From assembly GCA_030068075.1 (NCBI GenBank), contig CM057824.1, positions 127,896,414 through 127,960,413 on the forward strand: a stretch of DNA of 64,000 nucleotides, given 5' to 3'. Shown one piece after another: positions 48,180 to 58,439 of the stretch. Each line of letters starts with the position of its first letter. The first letter of the stretch is position 1. Under the pieces are notes generated by a model. That model was not told where the DNA came from, made no database searches, and worked only from the letters and a program-made list of their open reading frames with translations. Origin of the DNA: Paguma larvata (Eukaryota > Chordata > Mammalia > Carnivora > Viverridae). The position numbers were made by a program, and so were the translations under genes.

Positions 48180-48740
48180 AGATCCAATTCATTTCCTCAA
48201 CATTAATTTAATGAGCATTTACTACCAGTCTCTCTGCTAAGGTTGAGGACACAAAGGCAAGGAGACATTGTCTTTGCCCTTGGGGCATTTTGAGTCTTTG
48301 GCTGAAACTGATCCTAAATACATGCTTTCCAAAATAGAGCCATAAGTCTAATGTTAAGAGAGCACAGAAATTTGGAGAAAGATTTTTCAGTTAGAGTGGG
48401 TCTCAAAAGGGAAAAATAAATTTCTGGAGAGAATGGGGGCAGGACATTCCAGAAACAGCCAGAGAGCATGTATAGAGGCAGAGAGAAGCGGTTGTATAGG
48501 ATGTGCTTGGGGACTTGGCCGGAGGGAACGTTTCATTGTAAAGTGTCGTGAGAAGTAAAGTTAGTCATAGTAATGGAGTCCAAAGGTACAGAGCTTTGAA
48601 TACCCTCCTGGTGGGTTTAAAACCCACCCTAAGGCAACATGTCATCACACTTTTTTAGGTATGAATGTGACTTGGATGAATGTCTTTGAAAGCTGACTTG
48701 GGAGATAGGCTAGAGTATGGATCAGGATGGGAAAAGTCTG
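48180..48740 (+). mobile_element. Ancient LINE-like repeat, class uncertain
   Basis: 'CTTTGCCCTTGGGGCATTTT', 'CAGGACATTCCAGAAACAGC' and 'GGTACAGAGCTTTGAATACC' follow a widespread old mammalian repeat ('..aaggagcttacag..gcattccaggcagagg..gggccttg..'). I cannot name the family by eye. Confidence 0.4.
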
Positions 48741-48747
48741 GACAGAG

Positions 48748-49143
48748 TGGGGGTATGTTGATCAGCTCAGGCTCTAGAACAAACACCATAGACTGGGTGG
48801 TTTAAACAGCTTATTTCTCACAGTTCTGGAGGCTGAGAAGTTCAAGATCAAGATATTGGGTGATTTGGTTCTTGGGGAGGGCTCTCTTCCTGGCTTACAG
48901 ATATGTATGCTTTCTCACTGGCTTCATAAGGCTGAGAGGGCTGAAGGAGGAAAGGGCTGTATGTGTTGGGGGAGAGAACATTCTAGTGTCTCTGCTTCCT
49001 AGGGAGGACACTAATCCCATCATGACCTCACATAAACCTAATTACCTCCCAAAAGCCTCACCTAACACCACCACATCGGGAGTTAAGTCTTCAACATATG
49101 AATTCTGGAGGCACACAAACATTGAGCACATAACAGAGAGAAT
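48748..49143 (-). mobile_element. MaLR LTR (MLT1/MST-type), minus
   Basis: 'CATAGACTGGGTGGTTTAAA', 'CTCACAGTTCTGGAGGCTGA', 'AATTACCTCCCAAAAGCCTC' and 'TTCAACATATGAATTCTGGA' are the reverse complement of an MLT1/MST LTR, nearly full length (about 395 bp). Confidence 0.88.
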
Positions 49144-49339
49144 TGGAAGGTTCCTTAGTAACCAAGGCATTAAATAGCAGGTTTAGAATTAAGGTTGAGA
49201 TAGTATAGCAGAGATAGCCCCTAAACAATGTTAATAGATCTCAGATGACCCATTAAATGTGGGGAGAAATAGAGAACTAAGGGTTAGAGTTAAGGATTAA
49301 AACTGCCCTCTAATGATTAAATTATAGTCCTAAGAGTTA

Positions 49340-49510
49340 AACCGCCTGTATTCACTTCTCTAACTGCATGGTATGAGGCCTGGTTCTTAAATTATCTGTA
49401 CCTCAGTTTTCCCTCTCTAGAGTGGGGAAATTAATTATACCTATTTCACAAAGAAATTTTGAAAGTTAAATGTCATAATGTGTATAAAACAAGAAGAACA
49501 ATGCTTGCTC
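49340..49510 (+). mobile_element. MIR SINE
   Basis: 'TCTGTACCTCAGTTTTCCCT', 'AGAGTGGGGAAATTAATTAT' and 'TGAAAGTTAAATGTCATAAT' follow the MIR core in order. Confidence 0.7.
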
Positions 49511-49698
49511 TTTAGGAAGACTCTACATGTCAGTATTTTATTATCTACAATGACAAATAATAGTATTCACTAACTTTGAATTGCTTCTTTCAGATTGGTA
49601 ACATTTGAAACTCTTAAGGATCAGGATTTGTGTTTACAGCCATTATATGATTTTTTTTCCCCTTCATTTCAAGTGTTCTGTTATCACAGAGTAGTCTT

Positions 49699-49843
49699 TT
49701 TTTTTTATAAGTTTTAAAATTTAAATCCAAGTTAGTTAACATATAGCATAATAAGGATTTCAGGATTAGAATTTAGTGATTCATCACTTACATATAAACC
49801 TAGTGTTCATCTCAACAAGTGCCCTCCTTAATGCCCATCACCC
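49699..49843 (-). mobile_element. 5'-truncated carnivore L1 with target-site duplication
   Basis: About 145 bp of carnivore L1 3' UTR in reverse (poly(T), 'AGTTAGTTAACATATAGCAT', 'GTGCCCTCCTTAATGCCCAT'), the same UTR type as the long L1 at 1796. Flanked by cacagagtagtctt (49685-49698) and cacagaatagtctt (49844-49857), 13 of 14 identical. Confidence 0.9.
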
Positions 49844-49899
49844 CACAGAATAGTCTTAACTCATAAAATTTATTGTTTCTTTTCTAGCTTTCAGTGAAT

Positions 49900-50960
49900 A
49901 AGACCTAAGAGTAGCAGCCAAAAAGTTTTACTAAATGTTTTCCAATTTAATATTTTTATCAGTTTTACATTTATACCATTAAAAAAATCAAACTGCATTT
50001 TCTCATGGTAAATAGCAGTCCTGTGCCTCTTCCCACCCCACCTTCACCCTCCATTAATCACGTGATTAAAGTGAAGCCTTAAAATTACTCTTTTCCACTT
50101 GATAAATCATAATTATTTAGGGGAGGTATTTTGAGATTATGTAACTCTTCTATCTCTCATGACAAACTCAATTTATTCACTTTGTAAATTCAGTATGGAC
50201 ACCTATTTTTCCATTTTATTCAACTGATATACTAATTATTTTGATACTTAAACTGTTTCTGATTTAGCCAATGGAGTCTCTTAATGTGGCTTCTGTGTTC
50301 TTTTGACATGTCCACATCATTTTTTTTTTTAACACTTTTGTACTTTTAGAAGCAAAAAGACTCCTCTTGTTCTTTTCCTGCCCTAGTCCTAAAGTCAATC
50401 ATTTCCCCAACGGGCCTGATTTAGTAAAGAATGGTTTGTAGAAATTACGGTTTGGGTTCTAGGTGATGCTTACTGCTTTTGTCCAGGGTCAGTCTCCCAC
50501 ACCCTTTCAGTGGACAAGCACATACAGATGCATTTACACATATGCACCTGTATTCTCTATCTACCTAGCTATCATCCATCTATCTATCTATCTAAAAAAT
50601 TATGAGTCAACTCTATTATCTTCAGTCGATCCCACAGAGTTCATTCTAGTATTCTCCCTTTCCAATTTGTAACTTTTTCAGGAATGAGAAACCAAGGTCC
50701 CGTTATCCTTAATATTATTTATTTGATCAACCTCTGTGTATGTAACCAATTCTCCATCGCCACTCTTTACCCCTTCCTCCTGCAGATGCTCTCTTTAGCC
50801 CACCGAGGCCCTGACACTCCACAGCCAGGCCTTCATCTCTCCTGATGCCCCTAGCTGCCCTCCTTATTTCTGGCCGTCTGTCAGACTGCATCAGCTGCCC
50901 TCACCCTCAGCTCTAACATCTTGAACCAGCAGCACACCCCCCACCCTCTGGACAGCTGGC
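49900..50960 (-). mobile_element. Old L1M/L1ME 3' UTR, minus
   Basis: 'CCTGCCCTAGTCCTAAAGTC', 'CAATCATTTCCCCAACGGGC', 'CTTTCAGTGGACAAGCACAT' and 'TTCATTCTAGTATTCTCCCT' are landmarks of an old L1 3' UTR in reverse, with a (CTAT)n patch at about 50575-50595. The left part (49900-50280) is assigned by continuity and is weaker. Confidence 0.6.
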
Positions 50961-53160
50961 TTATTTGTCTCATCCAGTAGTTCTTACACTGAATTGGTCC
51001 AGAAGGAAAGGGGAAGAGGCAACACAAACTTCCTGAATTTTCTTAGAGCATTTTGCTGGTGCTATTTCTGGCATCTCTAGTAATGAGATTTCACCAAAGT
51101 TGACTGCTCAGAACAATTTAGCACAGCCAGATATGTGGCCAAGCTGCAGGCTGCATTCAGACATGAGTTCTTGCTTTATAGCAGTCTCTCATTCTCTTCC
51201 TGACCATTAGCACAACAGGAAACCACGCAGTGGGTAATTGGATAGGTCCTCCTTTTACTTCTAATGAGCATTAAGTTAGTGGTAATGACTAAGAAGACAG
51301 TTACTTAACTAACAGTCTCAGATCTTGTTCTAAAGTTTCTTGTATCTAACTACACATCCATTTCAAATTCACTAAGTTATGGGATTGGAATTTGGCTTAA
51401 TGAGCTTTGCTGGGCCAACTACCTTAGCTTTCTTCTCACTGGTTCTAGGGTGTGGTACAGAAATATGTCATTTCTGCAAAAGAATTAATATAATAATATA
51501 ATGTAATATATAATAAATATAATAAATATATAAATAGAATATGGGACATTTGAGACTTTATACATGCACATAGTCCCTTGAACATACAACTATAATAATA
51601 TAGGACTTTAGCACATCTGTTTTTGAAGGACCAGTTAGGAGCAATGTGGCATATATTTTTCCTTTTTTTCTAGGTAATAGCAATGGACATTTATAAGCTT
51701 CCATATCTCCTAGGAATGAATTTTGCTGAAATTGGCTTTTCGATGTAAGGAAGGCACTTGCTGTCTTAAGGTTCTGATAGTAACTGTTCTTATAGCCTAT
51801 CCTGGTAGCCTTTCACAATGAGGACATCTAAGATACTCTCTGGATTCACTAGCAGTTCTCCCGGTTCCGACAAAGCCTTGCTTTACTTAGCAGGGAAAAC
51901 TTGCCCCGTTTTTTTCTTTTCCCTGTGTTTTTCTCTCCTGGCTGTTTCTGTGGTCCATCAGAGTGTGAAGAAATATCCTACAATTCCATTAGACGAAAGG
52001 TCTTATTAGAAATAAAAACTAGAAGCCTGGGTAGAGGTGTTTTATCACAGGAATGCTGGAAATGGAATCGGGAGATTTGGGATTTGGTCCTTGCCTCTGT
52101 GGCTAATAACGACTATAGAGTGTTTGGAAGTTTCTTAAGCAATTTAGGCCACTTAAGGAGACGAGACTACATCAGCAGTTTCTTATAGCGCTTTGTAGAT
52201 ACCCAGGGCTATAGATCACTCAGAGCTGACCTACAGTTTTGGTACAGGTGACAGTTTGGGGGACCTGGGGAAGATAGTCACTGAGAAGGATGTGAAGGCA
52301 GTTTTGCCCCAAGAATCCCGACCATCCTTCATGTAGAACAATAGCTCTACTTTTGTAAATTACAACTAATGTTCTTAAAGGACTTTACCGTTTTGAAGGG
52401 CTCTCCAAAAAAAAAACAAAAGTCAAATAAAACTAAGAGACTCTTGAAGGCCCCTTTAGCACTACATATTTAATAGTTTTCTATGATATTTATGTATCTC
52501 ACATGCTGGTTCGCTTTGTTCTTTGAGATGAGACCAGTCTGTGTCAATCTGGGACAGAAATTCCCTCCACACTTTGATGGAAAGCAGGGTAGCCCTCCAG
52601 AATGTGAACTTTCTATTTGCTAGTGCTTTGTTCACACAGGTAGGAAGATGAAAAGAAGTGGAAGAAGCAAAGGAAATGTGGTTTTACATGGCACTAGCTC
52701 AACTCCCCTTGCATTTTCTTTTCTGGTAAGAGAAACTCCCCCAGTCTTTCGGAAGAGCCGCAGCAGTGCACAGGGCCCCACATTTTTTTCTGGTGCTTTT
52801 CTGAGAAGCAGTGTGGCAGGCAACTTAGCAGGGGGCCCAGATGCTGCATTTTCTAGTTTCAGAGCTATCTGATCAAAGGAACAAACTCCCCCAGCAAGAT
52901 AGCCAGAAACTTAGTTATTTACCCAGTTAATTGTGGGGAACGCTGGGGTTTTTCTGCCACTGAGGACTAAGTAAGTTTGTTTCAAGGATGTTGGCTTTGG
53001 GGTGATGGTGGTTGAGATTTAATGGTATCTCTCTTTGGAGAATTATTCGTGTGGTGGAGGTAGGAGAGAGCAAAGACAATAAGAAATGTACAAACCAAAC
53101 AATCAATATTCTAAAACCTTCAGTAATTTATCTAAAATTATTGGGTAGTGATTTTACTAG
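50961..53160. other. Intergenic DNA, repeat-poor
   Basis: No recognisable gene or transposon. AT-rich TAATA/AAATAT stretch at about 51485-51540. Open frames (51901-52188, 52648-52872) are unsupported. Confidence 0.5.
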
Positions 53161-53164
53161 GGGC

Positions 53165-53340
53165 TGTGTGCGTGTGTGTGTATACACAAAATGACAGTAA
53201 CAAAATATATTGTATATATTGTATATATATCACAATATATGCATGTACATATATATACACACACACAAAGTGATAGCAACAATATATATTGTATATATAT
53301 TACGATATATATCACATACACACAATATACACATATATTG
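53165..53340 (+). repeat. TA/CA-rich tandem-duplicated satellite patch
   Basis: (GT)n then two imperfect copies of a roughly 75-bp unit, each starting CACAAARTGAYAGYAACAA and followed by TATATTGTATATAT-type sequence (53185-53262 and 53263-53335). Confidence 0.8.
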
Positions 53341-54030
53341 GTTTTATTTTTCTGGAGAACACTGAGTTAATCATCAACATAAGATTGTGGTTTTAATTTT
53401 TACCAAATAAGAGCTCAAAATTTAATAAATAAAAATACAAACCTACTGTCTACTGTTACTATCACTTTATGAAAGAAAGAACAATTTTCCATTCCCATAA
53501 TAGAAAAGATATCATCTCAGAATAAAGGCAGATGTATTGATGGAGTACATTATGTTCTACTACACAGATTACCATACTGCTTTACATTTAAATTTTCCAT
53601 GCCCAGGTGGAAATGTCCAAGCCAGTTATTAGGGGCTGAGCTGCAGATGACCCAACTTCTGATTGTGTGGCAGAATCATCCCATTGTTATTCCTAAGAGA
53701 AATATTTTTCCCTGATAAAAAAATGTGGGGTAGTAATAAGGTGTCAAGACTTACAGTCCTTTTTTCTTCCTACAGACAGTACACAGATAATTGTATAGCT
53801 GTTTATGAGCCAGGTTGATTCTGCCGTCCTTTCTCTTCTGTCACAGATGATCATACAACTATCTTGCTGTAAAAGCACCTCACGGTTTCTTCTTAAATGA
53901 AACCACACTTCCTTTATATTCTGTTCAGCTCAGTTCTGCTGTTCATGTTGGGGCTAGGGAGATTTGCCATCGCAGGCTTCTTAAAATTCATTATTCTTTT
54001 TAGAGTATGGGCTGGCAATTCCCCTAAAGA
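53341..54030. other. AT-rich intergenic DNA
   Basis: No repeat or exon recognised. Confidence 0.45.
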
Positions 54031-54034
54031 TCAC

Positions 54035-54130
54035 CAAGTTCAGTGCCACTTTTTACAGATGAGAACACAGAGGCTAAGAGAGTTACAGCGGTGCCCAGCA
54101 GTGACAAAGGAGGGTTAGAACCTAGGTTCT
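54035..54130 (-). mobile_element. MIR SINE fragment, minus
   Basis: 'TTTTTACAGATGAGAACACA' followed by 'GAGGCTAAGAGAGTTACAGC' and 'GGTTAGAACCTAGGTTCTC' is the reverse complement of the MIR core. Confidence 0.8.
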
Positions 54131-54149
54131 CAAATGTCAGCTTAGCAAT

Positions 54150-55230
54150 GCCTTCCTCATTATAACTTCCTCTTCTGCCTTCATCACTTTCCCTTCAGTT
54201 GCCTCTTTTCCCCTAAAAGAGCCCTTCTCCTTTCACACTGCCTTTTCTTTGCTTTGAAGTTGCAGATCTGAAACCGTGTTTAGGTATGCCTTGGCTTTCC
54301 TCCACACTCTGTATATCCCTACTAGCTTCTTCTTAAACTGCCTTTTATCTAGGTTACCATTCCCACTTCCTATGCTGAAGCTTGACACCAACGGACCTAG
54401 ATAACAGTGTTAATCCACTCTTCAAATAAAAATACTTGCTTGAAAATTATTGCTTAAGTCAAAGCTACAGAGTTCATTTTTTCTGCTACACACTATTTGC
54501 AGTAACTTCAAATTTCTCATTCCCCCCCACGTTTGGAATTTTATCTATTGGGGAGGGTTTTTGTGAATTTGGTTTTTGAGCCACAATGTTACCTGAGTTT
54601 CAGATTCTATTTTCAGCACTGCTTTCAGCTAAGGTGACTCCAATTGCAAAAATATTCCTACTTTGTATGTATTTACGGCAACAAAATCTGAATGCAAATT
54701 GAGAAACTCAGTTAATGGCAAGTCATAGACCCCAGTTTCCACCTTTTCTAAACAGGATCTCCCTCACGCCTCAGAAAGCAGCTATTTGGCACTTCACCAC
54801 TTCTCCTGAGTCTCTGACTCCATCATCTTTTCCTTTTCTCTCAAACAAAATAGAATTGGCCACGTAGGGCCAACGTTTCAACTTACTCTTCAGTGAATCT
54901 CCCTTTAACATGTTCATCTGCAGTTTTGCCTTCTCTCCAGTGTGAAAGCCTGAGACAATCCTAAACTTCTTCAAAGACAAACCATTCTAGATATGCTATG
55001 CTGTTCTGCCTCTTCAGTACTCTACTCCTTTGATTATGGCTACTGTAGCCTTTCCACTAATCTGTCCTCTTAGTATTTACTCATGATAAAGTACTTCTCA
55101 ACTTAAAAAGCATAACCACATTCTGACCTCACCTTCATTTACGGTTAAAATTCTTAAGAGATCACACCCCAGATCCACTATCCTGCCGGTTTACCCACAC
55201 TTCAATTCATCGTGCTCTTTTTCCCCCCTA
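54150..55230 (+). mobile_element. Possible L2-derived stretch
   Basis: Pyrimidine-rich sequence with 'CTATGCTGTTCTGCCTCTTC' and 'GGCTACTGTAGCCTTTCCAC' recalls the L2 'ggactactgcaatagcctcc' region. Fragmentary and low confidence. No gene is supported here. Confidence 0.3.
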
Positions 55231-55592
55231 GGCCCATTAAAACACTTCTCATTGAGTTTTTCGTTGCTAAATCCAGTGGACATTTTTCCGTCCTTACTGA
55301 CTTAACCTTGCAGTGGAATCCCTTTCAGTTGACCAACAAAGCCTTATTGGCTTTTGTATCCTTTGGACCCAAAGCCTACGGGGTTGTTAGGGTTCCTGGC
55401 ACGTAACAGTCTCGGTTTGATGAAAAAATGTAAATGGAAAATAGGCAGGAGCCAAATGGTGAAGGCTTTTAACACTGAGCTCTGAGGATTTGTTTTGATC
55501 ATATGGGCAATGGTAATCTAGAAAAGACTGCGCAGGGAAGCAGTAGTATCACATCATGTGGGAAGTACTCAGGGGCAATGGGTGGTTTAGAG

Positions 55593-55757
55593 CAGTGGTT
55601 TGCAAAGTGCTGTGTATACCAGCAGCAGCAGCATCACCATCACCTGGGAGTGTCAGACAAAAATTCATAGGTCCCACCTGACCTATTGATTCAGAAACGC
55701 TGGAGGTGCAGCCACGTTATGTTATGTTCCATGAAACTCAGAAGAACCAGCATTTTG
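55593..55757 (+). mobile_element. hAT-Charlie MITE (MER20-like)
   Basis: Starts CAGTGGTTTGCAAAGTG, then 'AGCAGCATCACCATCACCTG' and 'ACCTATTGATTCAGAAACGC', the MER20 body in its usual orientation. The right end is diverged. Confidence 0.8.
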
Positions 55758-57574
55758 GAGAAGAAACAGAGAACGAGTGTGAGTTATTTCATGACAAAGG
55801 TGTTGTGAACAGTGGGGTACGTGGAGAGGTGTATTCAATCACTGGATGAAGGCCTTAGGCATTTTTTGGGTAACTATTGATTTACTTCTAGAGGACATGC
55901 AATCCTAGTGCTGCCTCTGAAGTCTCATTCACTCATTCATTCAACAGGTGCTTACTGGGCTAAAAGTCATTTAGTGTTTCTGGGGAGAACATAGGCAAAG
56001 CCCTGAGCTAAAATTATGATCATCACTCTTTCTATTAGGTCACCTCTTCCAAGATCCTGGTAGATACAAACCATAAGCACTTTCAGTAATTAGTGGAGGA
56101 CAGCGAGTTGTTCTCCAAAGTCAACCCAAGTGTGAACAATGAAAATGTTTAATTGGAAAACAGCTATCCACATTACCAAAAGGTTTACTTTCTCTTCAGA
56201 ATTTTCCCACCAGATTCCGCTAACCCAGCAGGCAGACCTTGTGGTCCTGAAGGCTCTCAGTCCACTTTTAGAAAACAATGTTGTTAAGATTTCAGAGCAG
56301 GAGAGCATTGGACATGGACCCAGTGCATGAAGTGAGAAGTAACAGATCTCAGTTGCAAACCAGAGAAAGCAACTACTTGACTTGGGCTGAAAAGGAATTT
56401 ATTCAGTGGGTGGAGATCACGCAGAAGGCTTGGAAACCAGAAGGAACAAAATCTACAAGATTCATGGCCAGATTTACACAGAGCAATGACTATTCAACAC
56501 CAGATGCCAGGAGCTTACCTGTTGCCCCTACTGGATACTGGATGTTGGATGTTTCTCCCCTTGAGGGACACTGCTGCTCTCAACATGGACCTTCCCTACC
56601 CAGTTTCTTTGCTTTGCCAATCAGAGTGAGATGTCCCAGGTGCAAGAGAGGTTGGGATTAAGTTTTTGCTTCTAGAAGTAAAGGTGGTTTGTGCCATTTG
56701 AACACTGGAATGGAATTCAAATGGAGCACCGATGAGAGAGAGAGAGAGAGAGACAAAGAGAGAGAGAAATCCATTGATATAAACTTAAAAGTAATTTAAG
56801 ATAGTAATGATCTAGGACATCATCTAGATCAGATACCAAAAGTGAAACCTTTTACTAATACTCAATTCAATATATATATATGATATAGAAAGGATATTAT
56901 TCTGACCGCTGCTCTCGCTTCGTTCTGTCCAACACATGCACACCTACCTGCTAGGCTCTAAATTACCTGCAAAGAATTCCAGGCCATATCACGACATTTA
57001 AAAATGAGGGAGAACAAATTTTATTAGTTTTAAAATTCCCAAGAAGGCTTGGAAACTGGGCAGTAACAAAGGCTGTAAAGGGGCAGCAAGCTTGCATTTT
57101 ACTACTTGCTCTAGCTTGGTGAATTCAGGCTTAGTAAAGTTAAGTGATGAATTTCCCTTAGCATCACAAGATAAAGCTAAACAGGAGAGCAATTTCGTTT
57201 GTGGTCTGGTGCTCTTTCCTATACTTTCTCCAAACCAGATTCCCTTGATCTTCACTTGCCTCTTCTGGAGAACAAAGTGGTCTGACTTAGACTGCTAGAC
57301 ATTTAAAAGACCTTTAAGGATGATTACTGTTCTCTTAGCAACCCATTAAATGTTTTAGTTCTCAAACATCCTTTGTATTGTCTGCCTCTGATCTTTTTGT
57401 ACAACTGTCTTTGTTTCCTAGTTTTAAATTACCACAAAAGCATATACATTAATTCAGAAATCATTTGTGGGAAAATAGTAATTTGTAAATATTTGGATTA
57501 ATAATGCTAACCACAATTAATAACCTTGAATACTTTAATTTCTATTTTTAATATTTTTAACCGCCAACTTAAAA
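55758..57574. other. Intergenic DNA with simple repeats
   Basis: No gene supported. (GA)n at 56733-56768 and (TA)n at about 56871-56884. The 127-codon frame at 56278-56661 (plus) shows no domain. Confidence 0.5.
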
Positions 57575-58005
57575 ATATTCACAACAGCTTTATTCATATT
57601 AGTCCCAAACTGGAAACAACTCAAGTGTCCCATCACAGGTGAATGGATAAATTATAATACATTCATACAATAATAGAATACTAGTCAGAAAGAAAAAAGA
57701 GGGCACGAATTAGTGATCTTTGTGTTAACATGTAAGAATTTCAAAGCATCCAGTTGCATGAAAAAAGCCAAAGGCAAATGAGTACAGTACATCCTGTATA
57801 ACATTTATGCAAAGTCCTAAAGCAGCCAAATGCAAATTACAGTGATGGAAATCAGAACAGTAGAGGGGAAACGGGGAGTGAAGATACTGGAGAGGGGCAC
57901 AAAGGTTGATGGTAATACAGTTGTGTATATTTGTTAAAACTCAAATACCACTGTTAAAATCTGTGTATTTATTGTATGCAAAGGGCACTCAAATTTAAAA
58001 AGTCG
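57575..58005 (+). mobile_element. L1M LINE 3' end, plus
   Basis: 'CACAACAGCTTTATTCATAT', 'CAACTCAAGTGTCCCATCAC', 'GTGAATGGATAAATTATAAT' and 'GCATGAAAAAAGCCAAAGG' are the ORF2-end/3'-UTR landmarks of L1M in forward orientation. Confidence 0.87.
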
Positions 58006-58227
58006 CATAGACATCCAGTAAGCCACAGGAATCTTACTTCCTGTTTCTGCGTTCTTCGGACAGAGGGAATATTAACTATCAAAGAGAGATTCTCACAAAA
58101 AATTAAAATAAATTGTTAGATAATGATTGTTAAGTATAGACTCCCTAAGCCTGCAAAACAAAACCCTTCATATAGGTCAACCATTTAAGGAAAGAAAACA
58201 AAAAAGTACCCTTAAAAATATCCACTG

Positions 58228-58423
58228 GGGTGCTTGGGTGGCTCAGTTGGTTAAGCATCTGACTCTTGATTTCAGCTCAGGTCGTGATCTCATGGTTCGA
58301 TTTATGGGGGATCAAGCCCCGCATTGGGCTCTGCACTAACAGCGCGGAGCCTGCTTGGGATTTGCTCTCTCTGCCTTTCCCCTGATTGCACTCTGTCTCT
58401 CTCAAAATAAATACACATTAAAA
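58228..58423 (+). mobile_element. SINEC with perfect 14-bp target-site duplication
   Basis: Head GGGTGCTTGGGTGGCTCAGT, 'CAGGTCGTGATCTCATGGTT', 'CGCGGAGCCTGCTTGGGATT' and tail AAAATAAATACACATTAAAA. Identical aaaaatatccactg at 58214-58227 and 58424-58437. It lies antisense to, and just beyond, the predicted transcript end at about 58440. Confidence 0.96.
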
Positions 58424-58439
58424 AAAAATATCCACTGAA

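Noticed and set aside
52632..52872. Overlapping open frames on both strands suggesting a possible exon
   Set aside because: Neither strand gives a recognisable protein, and bounded splice sites of matching phase are not convincing.
56278..56661. 127-codon plus-strand frame with CPRC near its end
   Set aside because: A single CxxC is not a domain; the region looks like degraded repeat and has an opposite-strand frame.
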